From Candidatus Liberimonas magnetica (lineage in GTDB: Bacteria > Elusimicrobiota > Endomicrobiia > Endomicrobiales > JAFGIL01), in the NCBI GenBank assembly GCA_020523885.1, contig JAJAPY010000006.1, positions 121,705 through 185,704 of the forward strand: a DNA stretch of 64,000 nt, read 5' to 3'. Positions 42,040 through 50,481 of the stretch are shown here, piece after piece. Below the pieces are notes generated by a model, which searched no databases, was not told the origin of the DNA, and was given only the letters and a program-made list of their open reading frames with translations. Every line of letters starts with the position of its first letter. Positions within the stretch are counted from its first letter, which is position 1. Made by a program: the position numbers and the translations under genes.

Positions 42040-44400
42040 TTAAGGAGCAATTGTCTCCGGCACTAACTGTAATGCTTCTTTTATAGCTTCATTGATGTTT
42101 TCAACGAAAATGAACCTTAAGCCTTCTATTATCTTTTCAGGGATCTCGCCGATATCCGTTTTGTTCCATTTGGGCAAAATAATTACCTTTATCCCTGCTC
42201 TTTTTGCGGCTAATACTTTTTCCTTTATACCTCCTACAGGAAGGACATTGCCCTTTAAAGTTATCTCGCCGGTCATGGCGAGGTACGGAGCAACTATCCG
42301 GTTGGTCAAAAGTGAAACCAGGGCTACTGCCATAGTAACGCCTGCTGAAGGCCCGTCTTTAGGTATGGCGCCGGCCGGCACATGGATATGTATATCGTTG
42401 TTTTCAAAAAAGTTATCGGGAATGTAATATTCGCTTGCATGGGAACGGATAAAACTTAGCGCAGCGTTTGCAGATTCCTTCATTACATCGCCGAGCTGGC
42501 CTGTCAGGGCAAGCGATTTTTTGCCTGGCATTTTAGAGGCTTCGATAAAAAGAATATCCCCACCTGCCGGTGTCCAGGCAAGGCCTATGGCTACGCCGGG
42601 CTGGGTAAGCCTTTCTGCAACTTCCAGCAAGAACCTTTCGGGGCCGAGGTATTTGGCGATGTTATCCTGGTTTATTATTATTTTTTGGCTTGTGCCGTTT
42701 ACAACCTCAACAGCTACTTTTCTGCAAATAGACGCTAACTCCCTTTCAAAATTACGGAGCCCGGCTTCTCTGGTATATCCATGGATTATCTTAAAAAGGG
42801 CTTCATCGGTGAACTCTATTTTATCCTTGCTTATTCCATTTTCCTGCAACTGGCGCAGGATAAGGTATTTCTTTGCTATCATCATTTTCTCTTCATCGGT
42901 ATACCCAGACAATGTAAGCACTTCCATCCTGTCCCGCAAAGGCGCCGGCACGGTGTCAATTACATTGGCTGTTGCTATGAACATTACATTAGATAGGTCA
43001 AAAGGGACATCCAGGTAGTGGTCTGTAAATGAATTATTCTGTTCCGGGTCAAGCACCTCAAGAAGAGCAGAGGCAGGGTCGCCCCTGAAATCCGCTCCTA
43101 TTTTATCTATTTCATCCATCATAAAAACCGGGTTGTTCGAGCCCGCCCTTTTTATTCCCTGAATGATACGGCCGGGAAGAGCACCTATGTAGGTCCTTCT
43201 GTGCCCTCTTATATCCGCTTCATCCCTTATTCCGCCAAGAGAAGCCCTTATAAACTTTCTTCCCATGGCGCGGGCAATGGATTTTCCTAAAGAGGTTTTC
43301 CCTACTCCAGGAGGGCCGAGAAAACATAAAATCGGGCCCTTGCTTTCGTTTTTTAGTTTTCTTACTGCCATAAATTCAAGTATCCTTTCTTTTATCTTTT
43401 CAAGGTCATAATGGTCTTCATCAAGGACTTCTTTTGCCGCCTTAATGTCAAGGTTATCCGGGGTTTTTATAGCCCAGGGCAGGGAAACAAGCCAGCCCAG
43501 ATATGTGTGTATAACCGTATACTCAGGCGATACCGGCGATATTTTCGACATCCTGTCCAGTTCATTCAATGCTTCTTTATTTACTTCGCCTGGAAGGTTT
43601 GCTTTTTTTATTTTTTTTCTTAACTCTTTTATTTCTTCGCCTGCATCTGACTCCTCGCCTAATTCTTTTTTTATAGCGCTCATCTGTTCCCTTAAGATGT
43701 AATCTCTTTGAGTCTTATCCATCTTATTCTGGATATCCGCCTGTATCTTTGAGCTTATTTCTAAAACCTGCAGTTCTTTATTAAGGTAAAGGTTTACTTT
43801 TTCAAGCCGTTCCTTTATATCGGCTGTTTCAAGAAACTTTTGCTTTTCTTCAAAAGGAAGGTTTAGCTCAGACACAATAAAATCTGCGATTATCCCTGGA
43901 TTTTTTATATTTAAAGAAAGAAGGTGCATCTCGCTGCCCAGTTTAGACCCGAATTTAGTGAATCTTTCAAGAATACTAAGTATATTCCTTACTAGCGGCT
44001 CAAACTCATCACTTTGTTTTTTTTCAATAACAACAGGAGAGACTATAGCCTTCAAGTAAGGTTCTTTCTGGGTAAATCTTTCAAGTTTTATCCTGGCAAA
44101 ACCCTGCACCATAATATGCACTGTGCCATCCGTCAACCTTACCATCTTTAATATCCGCACGGCTGTCCCAATTTTATAAAGGTCGTTTTCTGATGGTTCT
44201 TCCATGCCTGGGTCGACCTGAGTAGCGACTGCGATCACCTTATCGCCTAATGAAGCGTCATCGACAAGTTTTATGCTGTTTGCTCTTCCAACACTCAAGT
44301 TCTCTATACCCGCAGGGAAGACCACAGTGCTTCTTAGAGGAAGCACCGGCAATTCTTCAGGTATCTGTATCTTCCCGGATTTGTCTTCATTTTCAGCCAT
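42040..44400 (-). CDS. lon: ATP-dependent protease Lon
   Basis: 786 residues, standard LonA. It has the N-terminal substrate-binding domain (ELPVLPLRSTVVFPAGIENL), an AAA+ module with Walker A GPPGVGKTSLGKS and Walker B VFMMDEIDKIG, and a C-terminal Ser-Lys protease with the nucleophile in KDGPSAGVTMAVAL and the Lys in GGIKEKVLAAKRAG. It degrades damaged proteins. It starts 2 nt after the hsp20 stop and is the third gene of PEBP-hsp20-lon behind a stress-module promoter. Confidence 0.96.
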   Translation of the reverse strand: MAENEDKSGKIQIPEELPVLPLRSTVVFPAGIENLSVGRANSIKLVDDASLGDKVIAVATQVDPGMEEPSENDLYKIGTAVRILKMVRLTDGTVHIMVQGFARIKLERFTQKEPYLKAIVSPVVIEKKQSDEFEPLVRNILSILERFTKFGSKLGSEMHLLSLNIKNPGIIADFIVSELNLPFEEKQKFLETADIKERLEKVNLYLNKELQVLEISSKIQADIQNKMDKTQRDYILREQMSAIKKELGEESDAGEEIKELRKKIKKANLPGEVNKEALNELDRMSKISPVSPEYTVIHTYLGWLVSLPWAIKTPDNLDIKAAKEVLDEDHYDLEKIKERILEFMAVRKLKNESKGPILCFLGPPGVGKTSLGKSIARAMGRKFIRASLGGIRDEADIRGHRRTYIGALPGRIIQGIKRAGSNNPVFMMDEIDKIGADFRGDPASALLEVLDPEQNNSFTDHYLDVPFDLSNVMFIATANVIDTVPAPLRDRMEVLTLSGYTDEEKMMIAKKYLILRQLQENGISKDKIEFTDEALFKIIHGYTREAGLRNFERELASICRKVAVEVVNGTSQKIIINQDNIAKYLGPERFLLEVAERLTQPGVAIGLAWTPAGGDILFIEASKMPGKKSLALTGQLGDVMKESANAALSFIRSHASEYYIPDNFFENNDIHIHVPAGAIPKDGPSAGVTMAVALVSLLTNRIVAPYLAMTGEITLKGNVLPVGGIKEKVLAAKRAGIKVIILPKWNKTDIGEIPEKIIEGLRFIFVENINEAIKEALQLVPETIAP

Positions 44401-44402
44401 TT

Positions 44403-44807
44403 TTATTTCCTTGCCTGCTTAGTTATTTGTTTACTTAACGGGGATAATATAATTTCGAGTATGCCGTCTTCATATTTTGTTTTTACATTTTCAGTTTTGG
44501 CCTGGAAAGGCAGCTGTATTACCCTGCGAAAAGAATTATAATTTATTTCCATCTGCTGGTAATAAATAATCTCATTTTTAACCTGTTCCTTCCTTACGCC
44601 CTGGATTACCATATCAGTCCCGTCTAATAAAACCTGAACTTCTTTAGGGTCGATTCCGGCTAGCTCGATTTTGACTACCATATATTTCTCGGTTACATAA
44701 ACATCTGCAAAAGGCCTCCAAACCTCATCAGAAAATGAAACATATGAAAACCCCGGCCCAAAAAGGCCTTTTACTATGATCTGAAGTTCGTTTTCTAAAT
44801 TTGACAT
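44403..44807 (-). CDS. Small heat-shock protein Hsp20
   Basis: 134 residues from the ATG at 44807, chosen for AAGGA 7 nt upstream. A frame starting at 44858 is possible but lacks a ribosome-binding site. The alpha-crystallin domain (about 30-125) has WRPFADVYVTEKYMVVKIEL, AGIDPKEVQVLLDGTDMVI and the conserved KYEDGILEIILS (A-x-x-x-n-GvL type). It holds unfolding proteins, and is cotranscribed with Lon. Confidence 0.92.
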   Translation of the reverse strand: MSNLENELQIIVKGLFGPGFSYVSFSDEVWRPFADVYVTEKYMVVKIELAGIDPKEVQVLLDGTDMVIQGVRKEQVKNEIIYYQQMEINYNSFRRVIQLPFQAKTENVKTKYEDGILEIILSPLSKQITKQARK

Positions 44808-44872
44808 ATTTGTCCTTATATCATATTTTAATAATTTTTCTTTCAATCCTGTAACCACCTATGCTTTTTGCT

Positions 44873-45343
44873 TCACTTGCCGTATCTTGCCATTAAATCC
44901 CCTTCTTCCAGGATGTGCCCTTTCATAGCTCTACCTATTTGCTGTTTTGTTATTCCTGGTTTAAGATCAAGCTTCATATCTAAACCATATATTTTAAAAA
45001 AATACCTGTGATAAGCTTTAGAGGGGTATGGGCCTGAGTATCCGATGCTGTGAAAATCATTGAATCCCTGTTTACAGCCGTTCTCTAATACATATAAATT
45101 AGGGATGCCCTCGTTTAAGCTCATTGTATGTGCGGGTATGTTATACAGCAGCCAATGGACCAATGTGCCGGATGGAGCATCCAGGTCATCCATTATACAC
45201 ACAAAACTTTTTATTCTCTTAGCCCCGCTTTCCCACTCCAATGCAGGGGAAATATCCTCTCCGTCGCAAGTATATTTTATTGGAATTTCACATCCATCTT
45301 TAAAAAACGGGCTTGAGACTCTCATCTGCGTTTTAGTTTCCAT
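44873..45343 (-). CDS. YbhB/YbcL (PEBP) family protein
   Basis: 156 residues. It is a phosphatidylethanolamine-binding-protein-like domain: IPIKYTCDGEDISPALEWE, VCIMDDLDAPSGTLVHWLLYNIPA, SIGYSGPYPSKAYHRYFFKIYGL. It has no signal peptide. The molecular role in bacteria is unclear. It is the first gene of the PEBP-hsp20-lon unit. AGGAGG precedes the ATG and the stress module lies at 45363-45425. Confidence 0.9.
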   Translation of the reverse strand: METKTQMRVSSPFFKDGCEIPIKYTCDGEDISPALEWESGAKRIKSFVCIMDDLDAPSGTLVHWLLYNIPAHTMSLNEGIPNLYVLENGCKQGFNDFHSIGYSGPYPSKAYHRYFFKIYGLDMKLDLKPGITKQQIGRAMKGHILEEGDLMARYGK

Positions 45344-45362
45344 GCCAGCCTCCTATAATTGT

Positions 45363-45425
45363 ATTTTACAACATAGAACCTTAATTTATAATCGTTTGGT
45401 TCTATATTTCACTGATTTTTATCCT
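45363..45425 (-). promoter_or_regulatory. Stress-module promoter of PEBP-hsp20-lon
   Basis: Minus strand: box AGGATAAAAATCAG (45425-45412), ATAGAACC, ACGATTATAA, -10 TAAAAT (45368-45363). The box is weaker but the middle TAGAA, the CGATTA and the -10 align without gaps to the exbB copy. Confidence 0.55.
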
Positions 45426-45902
45426 CACTTTAAGTGTTACGAAAAATACAAGCTCTTTTCGGTGTCATTTTCGGCATTTTCGGTGATGCTTTTCTGTTTC
45501 GGTGTCAGACTTGACTGTCTTGACAATTGCAGCATTTGAGTACAAAGTTGTAACGATATTTTAGCTCTTTTTAATAGTAGACTTGGTAAACAAAAACAGA
45601 ACCTCAATGAATGAAGTTCTGTCTACAGGTTCGAAAGATTTTAGGGATATTTAGTATTGGATTATCGAGATATTTTTGGCAGGTTTTTATCAAATTTTCA
45701 AGTATTTTTGTTGAATTTAAATTACTTGAAATATCAATCAATAATTAATTGGTTACCTGACGTAGCCCATTAGGGTATTTCTTCTTGTTTTCTCATTTAT
45801 TTTTCAATATAAAATGTTCGAAAAATGAAAGGGCCGGCAAACGCCATTCGAACATGTTTTATTTCAAACAATTGATTGATTTTAAAATGAAATATGCCTT
45901 AT
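45426..45902. other. Intergenic segment with repeats, no gene seen
   Basis: Contains three TTTCGGTGTCA/TTTTCGGTGATG words near 45458-45507 and the hairpin CAGAACCTCA/TGAAGTTCTG at 45597-45621, with A-run before it. This hairpin is the terminator-like end of the structured repeat family found at 51.6 and 61.8 kb. A long imperfect inverted repeat (AAAATGTTCGAA...TTCGAACATGTTTT, 45811-45860) may end transcripts. No coding potential. Confidence 0.6.
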
Positions 45903-46205
45903 TTATTTTTCGGACAAATTTTCTTGGAAATACTCCTTATGCCAGTTGAGCTGTGTTCCTGCAGCTTGCAAAGCTGATAAAAGAATAGCCTCCGATACTT
46001 CCTGTTTTGTAGCCCCTGCCGCTATAGCATCCTGAATATGATGCTCAGTACAATGCTTACACCTGAATACTGAAGCCACAGCCAACCGAATCAGTTCTTT
46101 TGTCTTTGCATCTAAAACAGTTTTTTGTCCGGCTACATTTGAGAAATGGGTGTAGGCCGCCCCGAGCGGAGATTGGCCTAAATACCAGGGTTTGTTTTCT
46201 GACAT
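45903..46205 (-). CDS. Carboxymuconolactone decarboxylase/AhpD-like protein
   Basis: 100 residues. AhpD-like core with KTKELIRLAVASVFRCKHC followed by TEHHIQDAIAAGATKQEV; the CxxC (CKHC) and following His match peroxidase/disulfide-reductase members. Small CMD proteins are common in arsenic operons. It starts 1 nt after the ACR3 stop and is the last gene of that operon. The exact reaction is not known. Confidence 0.88.
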   Translation of the reverse strand: MSENKPWYLGQSPLGAAYTHFSNVAGQKTVLDAKTKELIRLAVASVFRCKHCTEHHIQDAIAAGATKQEVSEAILLSALQAAGTQLNWHKEYFQENLSEK

Positions 46206-46206
46206 G

Positions 46207-47259
46207 TTACGCCTCCTGTATAAAATATTTCTTTTTGAACCATAAAGCGACGTTGACCAGCATGACTAAAACAGGGACTTCAACCAAGGGCCCGATGACC
46301 GCGGCAAAAGCTGCTCCTGAGTTTATGCCAAATACCGACACAGCCACAGCGATTGCCAGCTCGAAATTATTGCTTGCAGCGGTAAATGACAGGGTGGCTG
46401 ATTTTTCATAACCAGCATTTGTCTTTTTTCCCATGTAGAAAGATATAAGGAACATAATTACAAAATATATCAGGAGTGGCACAGCTATCCGTACTACATC
46501 CAAAGGTATTTTCACAATATATTCACCCTTAAGGGAAAACATGACTACAATTGTAAAGAGAAGCGCAATAAGCGTGATGGGACTAATTCTTGGAATAAAT
46601 TTAGTATGATACCATTCTTTATCCTTGATCCTGATAAGGGTAAAACGGGTAACAATCCCGGCAATGAATGGTATACCCAGATAGATGAAAACGCTCTTGG
46701 CTATTGAAACAATGGTAATATTGACTACCGCTCCTTTAAGCCCGAACCAGCCTGGCAGCACTGTGATAAATACCCAGGCATATACCGAATAAAACAGCAC
46801 CTGAAATATGGAATTGAATGCCACAAGTCCTGCACAGTATTCCGTACAGCCATAAGCCAGTTCATTCCAGACAATGACCATGGCGATGCAGCGGGCGATG
46901 CCTATCATAATTAAGCCAACCATATATTCCGGATAGTTATGCAAGAATATGATTGCGAGCGCGAACATCAAAACCGGCCCTACGATCCAGTTTTGGATCA
47001 ATGATAAAGCCAGCACTTTTTTATCTCTGAACACATCGCCCAATTCCTCATATTTTACCTTGGCAAGCGGTGGATACATCATAAGTATCAGCCCGATGGC
47101 TATTGGAATATTCGTAGTTCCTGACTGAAATTTATTCCAGAAGTTAACGACACCAGGATACAAATATCCCATCGCTACACCAATGCCCATGGCAAGAAAT
47201 ATCCATAGTGTTAAAAAGCGGTCAAGGAATGACAATTTCTTAATTATATTTTCTGGCAT
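46207..47259 (-). CDS. acr3: Arsenite efflux permease ACR3
   Basis: 350 residues with ten membrane helices. ACR3-family signatures are [24 protein letters not shown] (in two parts), [27 protein letters not shown] with the conserved Cys in helix 4, and [16 protein letters not shown]. It exports arsenite by proton-coupled transport. Upstream on the same strand lies a broken arsC, then the ccdA/thioredoxin genes. GAGG precedes the ATG. Confidence 0.95.
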   Translation of the reverse strand: MPENIIKKLSFLDRFLTLWIFLAMGIGVAMGYLYPGVVNFWNKFQSGTTNIPIAIGLILMMYPPLAKVKYEELGDVFRDKKVLALSLIQNWIVGPVLMFALAIIFLHNYPEYMVGLIMIGIARCIAMVIVWNELAYGCTEYCAGLVAFNSIFQVLFYSVYAWVFITVLPGWFGLKGAVVNITIVSIAKSVFIYLGIPFIAGIVTRFTLIRIKDKEWYHTKFIPRISPITLIALLFTIVVMFSLKGEYIVKIPLDVVRIAVPLLIYFVIMFLISFYMGKKTNAGYEKSATLSFTAASNNFELAIAVAVSVFGINSGAAFAAVIGPLVEVPVLVMLVNVALWFKKKYFIQEA

Positions 47260-47294
47260 TATATTTACCTCATTTAGTTGTTTTTAGTGATGCT

Positions 47295-47415
47295 CCTCCG
47301 GCTGAAACCGGAGGCTCTTTAATAACGCAGCCTAATGTGACTTCATTAATTTGATTTGACGGAATCCCTTTAGGGACGACATCATTTTGCATTCATCCTC
47401 CGACAGAAGTCGGAG
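47295..47415. repeat. Paired-palindrome insertion next to arsC
   Basis: Two similar hairpins about 100 bp apart: CCTCCGG-CTGAAA-CCGGAGG (47295-47314) and CTCCGAC-AGAA-GTCGGAG (47398-47415). This is the layout of small palindrome-associated elements mobilised by IS200/IS605-type transposases. The second hairpin marks the point where arsC homology stops. Confidence 0.5.
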
Positions 47416-47567
47416 ACGATTGGATTAAGTTTTCCCGGTTCTAATCCTGCGCTCCGTGCTTTAAAACGGTCTCCCCCCAGCTTGTTAAGAAATGCTTCCG
47501 CCATCTGGCTCCTTGCGCTATTATGAATATAGACAAACACCACTTTTTTCTTGTCCCTTTTAATCTC
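47382..47567 (-). pseudogene. arsC: arsC remnant (thioredoxin-type arsenate reductase), active Cys lost
   Basis: Translation of the minus strand gives [20 protein letters not shown] and [20 protein letters not shown], then LNPIVSD. This is the N-terminus of low-molecular-weight-phosphatase-type ArsC. The catalytic Cys of the C(X)5R loop is replaced by Tyr (TAT), there is no ATG start, and homology ends after about 55 codons at a palindromic element. Intact ArsC has about 130-140 residues. It sits exactly where arsC is expected, directly upstream of acr3. Confidence 0.8.
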
Positions 47568-48266
47568 CTATTTAACTGCCAGATATACGCCGCCTGCAAT
47601 GACTAACAGACCACAAACTTTTTTAATTATAAGTCCTGCTTTCGATTTTTCATTCCAATCAAGATAATTCTGTACTGTTTCTGTAAATGTGCCGGCAAAT
47701 ACTATAACAGAGATATGACCTAATGCATACGCCAGAACTAAAGAAACAGAAAAAAGCATATTTGTTTTAGCGACGCTGAAAGCAACCCCCAGTATAGGCA
47801 TCATGTAAGCAAAGGTGCATGGGCCAAGAGCGAGGCCAAAAAATAGTCCTAACACAAAGGATGCCAGCAATCCCTTTTTGGCAAAAGAAGGCTGGCTGGA
47901 GTTATTCAAGAAAGGAAGAGAAACTACGTCAAGTAGGTACAGGCCAACAACAAGGAATATTGCAGCCACCAGGTAATTTCCATAGTTACCTATATCACCC
48001 AACATTCTGCCTGACAACCCGGTAATTACCCCAATAGCCCCGATGGTTATAAGTATGCCGCTAGAAAAAAGGAAAGATAAGATGAATGCTCTTTTTGTCG
48101 TAACTCTACCCTGGCCGTTTATAAAACCTATTATCAACGGAATGCTGGATAAATGGCATGGGCTTAATAAAATGCTCATAATACCCCAAATAAACGACCC
48201 TGTGAGAGCAATTGAAGGCGCGGCGTAAAGCATCCCTGAAAGCCAATTAAACAGTTTCAGTATCAT
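47568..48266 (-). CDS. ccdA: CcdA/DsbD-type thiol-disulfide membrane transporter
   Basis: 232 residues with six membrane helices. LLSPCHLSSIPLIIGFI and LGPCTFAYMMPILGVAF hold the two helix Cys residues of the CcdA family (each in a PC or CxxxxxP context). It moves reducing power from the cytoplasm to periplasmic thioredoxin-like proteins. It overlaps the thioredoxin gene by 4 bp, its likely partner. Placed in an arsenic-type operon. Confidence 0.9.
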   Translation of the reverse strand: MILKLFNWLSGMLYAAPSIALTGSFIWGIMSILLSPCHLSSIPLIIGFINGQGRVTTKRAFILSFLFSSGILITIGAIGVITGLSGRMLGDIGNYGNYLVAAIFLVVGLYLLDVVSLPFLNNSSQPSFAKKGLLASFVLGLFFGLALGPCTFAYMMPILGVAFSVAKTNMLFSVSLVLAYALGHISVIVFAGTFTETVQNYLDWNEKSKAGLIIKKVCGLLVIAGGVYLAVK

Positions 48267-48730
48267 TTACAAACAGCTCCTGTCTTAATTTGTGTACTGC
48301 TATTTTTATTCTTTATTGAATTATTATTTTTGGTACTGGCCTTTTTTACTCCCTGTTTTGCCAGCACCTTTTCTATTTCTTCTTTTGGGAAAAACCCTTC
48401 GTGCCGGAAAAATTCTTTGCCGTCTTTATCAAGAAAGACCTGGGTAGGGATCGCCCTTATTTTATATTTGTCGGCATATCGGCGGTTTTCTTCTTTCCAG
48501 ACATCGTAGAATATTATTTTAACCTGATTGGCGTAATCTTTTTCAATTTCAGCCATGACAGGCTGCATTGCTTTACAGGGGACGCAGTTAACGGACCCAA
48601 GCTCTACAAAGGTTACTTTAAATTCATTGCTTTCTTGTGTATTAACCTTCCTTTTATTTTCGCCTCCATAAGCGCTTAAACAAAATGATAGAACAAAACC
48701 TACTGCCAGCATTTTCTTAATTATATTCAT
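48263..48730 (-). CDS. Exported thioredoxin-like protein
   Basis: 155 residues from the ATG at 48730, chosen for AAGGAGAGG just upstream and a signal peptide (about 1-20). The thioredoxin fold has active site ELGSVNCVPCKAMQPVM (CVPC), cis-Pro in IRAIPTQVFLDKDGKE and the motif GFFPKEEIEKVL. The C-terminus is a Ser/Asn/Lys tail with one Cys. It likely accepts electrons from CcdA in the periplasm. Confidence 0.9.
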   Translation of the reverse strand: MNIIKKMLAVGFVLSFCLSAYGGENKRKVNTQESNEFKVTFVELGSVNCVPCKAMQPVMAEIEKDYANQVKIIFYDVWKEENRRYADKYKIRAIPTQVFLDKDGKEFFRHEGFFPKEEIEKVLAKQGVKKASTKNNNSIKNKNSSTQIKTGAVCK

Positions 48731-48741
48731 ATTCCCTCTCC

Positions 48742-49023
48742 TTACGAACAGCAGCCGGAACCGCAATTATACCCTCCGGATTTAGGGTTTTCACCGCCAA
48801 TCCACTTTTTAATCTCATCTTTTGAGGGGATTCTTCCTGCAACAACCACTTTGCCATCAATAGCCAGGGCAGGCGTAGTCATAACACCATAATTTATAAT
48901 ATCATTTATCTTATCTACTTTAACTATCTCAGCCGAAATATTCATTTCTTTAACTACCTCTGATATCAACTCCATAAGCTTCTTGCATTTCTGGCAGCCT
49001 GTTCCTAAAACTTCAAATTTCAT
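48742..49023 (-). CDS. Small redox-active disulfide protein (TM0996/MTH895 type)
   Basis: 93 residues with a glutaredoxin-like fold. MKFEVLGTGCQKCKKLMELI holds the CxxC; VMTTPALAIDGKVVVAGRIPS holds the cis-Pro. These proteins often accompany the adjacent permease family. It is unusual in having an extra C-terminal Cys cluster (NCGSGCCS) that could bind metal or arsenite. AGTGGAGG precedes the ATG. Confidence 0.9.
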   Translation of the reverse strand: MKFEVLGTGCQKCKKLMELISEVVKEMNISAEIVKVDKINDIINYGVMTTPALAIDGKVVVAGRIPSKDEIKKWIGGENPKSGGYNCGSGCCS

Positions 49024-49035
49024 AAAGCCTCCACT

Positions 49036-49989
49036 TTATTTAAGAATAAAGTTAAATAAATATCCCGTAAAAACTATACCAATCCCCACTATCCCTGCAA
49101 ATATAGCTATGAGTTTGGTTTTCATAACAGTTTTCAATATCATAAACTCGGGCAAGGATAGCGCTGTAACAGCCATCATAAAAGCAAGCGTGGTTCCCAT
49201 AGCAACGCCTTTTTCAGTTAAAGCGCTTACAAGCGGTATTACACCCGCGGCATTTGAATAAAGAGGAATACCAATTAATGTCGCAAAGGGAACCGCATAC
49301 CATTTATCCGCTCCGGCATATTTAGCAAGAAATCCTACAGGCACATAACCGTGTATCCAGGCTCCTATGCCTACACCTATCAAGATATATGGCCACACTT
49401 TATTTAATATGTCCAATGTATAAGACCTCGCATAAGTGATTCTCTCAGGCCAGGACATTGTTGATGAAAACTCTTGTGCGGCAGCTTTACCGGAAAGAGT
49501 GATTTCTGTTAACAAATGCTCTACTTTTAGCTTGCCGATTACTATACCGGAAATAATCGCTATAATCAGTCCTGAAATCACATATATAAATGCTATTTTA
49601 AAGCCAAATAAACCGAATAGAAGAACTAAAGCCACCTCATTTATCATAGGCGATGACACAAGAAACGAAAAAGTAACACCTAAAGGCACACCCGACCTTA
49701 TAAAACCTAAAAAAAGAGGTACCGCGCTGCATGAACAGAAAGGGGTTATTATTCCCAGTAATGCCGCAAGGATATTCCCCAGATATTTATTCTTTCTTGA
49801 AAGGATAAACCTTATTCTTTCCGGGGGCAGAAAGGATCTTACAACAGCTATGGTAAAGATAATGATTATTAGCAGTAGAAATATCTTTATAGTGTCATAA
49901 ATAAAGAAATTTACAGCCTTAGCCAGAAGCGTTTCCTGGCTAATATGAAGTATCCTATATGTAACCCAATCTGAAAATGCTTTCAGCAT
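49036..49989 (-). CDS. Permease of the ArsP/DUF318 family
   Basis: 317 residues with about eight membrane helices. It has the family signature GIITPFCSCSAVPLFLGFI (CSC motif) and SFLVSSPMINEVAL, and a second half-motif GIPLYSNAAGVIPLVSALTE. Relatives include ArsP, which exports organoarsenicals. The operon with ACR3 favours an arsenic-linked substrate. The ATG directly follows the DUF134 stop (TAGATG). Confidence 0.88.
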   Translation of the reverse strand: MLKAFSDWVTYRILHISQETLLAKAVNFFIYDTIKIFLLLIIIIFTIAVVRSFLPPERIRFILSRKNKYLGNILAALLGIITPFCSCSAVPLFLGFIRSGVPLGVTFSFLVSSPMINEVALVLLFGLFGFKIAFIYVISGLIIAIISGIVIGKLKVEHLLTEITLSGKAAAQEFSSTMSWPERITYARSYTLDILNKVWPYILIGVGIGAWIHGYVPVGFLAKYAGADKWYAVPFATLIGIPLYSNAAGVIPLVSALTEKGVAMGTTLAFMMAVTALSLPEFMILKTVMKTKLIAIFAGIVGIGIVFTGYLFNFILK

Positions 49990-50301
49990 CTATTTCTTAC
50001 CTCTGTCTGTTGCTTTTACAGTACAGCAGCCGCCCTCTATTTTTATCGCCTTTATGTTTACAAGAGCATCAGCCACCTTTCTTCTTGCAGATTTTACTAT
50101 ACGGGCAAAGGTAGGCCGCGACACCTTCATCTGCCGTGCCGCTTCCTCCTGGTATAATTCTCCAAGATCGGCAAGGCGCAAGGCTTCAAACTCATCGATA
50201 GTGACATACACACCCTCGAGTTTGTTTAAAGGTCTGCATTTTGGCCTGAAACAGCGCTCTCCTGGCATGCACTTTATCCATCTTGTTTTTTTAGGGCGCA
50301 T
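49990..50301 (-). CDS. DUF134/UPF0251 DNA-binding regulator
   Basis: About 103 residues. It matches the DUF134 family: RWIKCMPGERCFRPKCRPL with Cys pairs, then a sigma-70-region-4-like HTH (YVTIDEFEALRLADLGELYQ, EEAARQMKVSRPTFARIVKS). There are three consecutive start codons (TTG 50307, ATG 50304, ATG 50301). ATG 50301 has the best distance to GGAG. It is the first gene of the seven-gene operon, with its own promoter and a dyad operator, so it is the probable metal- or redox-responsive repressor. Confidence 0.88.
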   Translation of the reverse strand: MRPKKTRWIKCMPGERCFRPKCRPLNKLEGVYVTIDEFEALRLADLGELYQEEAARQMKVSRPTFARIVKSARRKVADALVNIKAIKIEGGCCTVKATDRGKK

Positions 50302-50312
50302 CATCAACTCCT

Positions 50313-50364
50313 GTTATGGTCATATGCTCATAACTATTTTACAAATTAGACATAACTTTGTCAA
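50313..50364 (-). promoter_or_regulatory. Sigma-70 promoter and dyad operator of the DUF134-ars operon
   Basis: -35 TTGACA (50364-50359), 17-nt spacer, -10 TAAAAT (50341-50336). A dyad GTTATG-N2-CATATG-N2-CATAAC covers 50313-50334, just after the -10, and a further GTTATG half-site lies in the spacer at about 50351-50356. This fits autoregulation by DUF134. Confidence 0.75.
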
Positions 50365-50375
50365 GCAAATAAACA

Positions 50376-50476
50376 ATCGGGTAGGTGGCGGGTGATTAAT
50401 TCATCCACCGACCTCTCACACCACCGTACGTACCGTTCGGTATACGGCGGTTCATCAAAATTAATATATTAACGAA
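50376..50476 (-). mobile_element. Group II intron remnant (domains V-VI only)
   Basis: On the minus strand, GAACCGCCGTATACCGAACG and GGTACGTACGGTGGTGTGAG form a domain V-like hairpin (about 50413-50453). A domain VI-like stem (GGTGG...CCACC) ends in CTACCCGAT at 50376. It shares 66 of 67 positions with the intact 3' end at 63655-63721. The rest of the intron is replaced by an IS3 fragment. Confidence 0.8.
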
Positions 50477-50481
50477 ATGCG

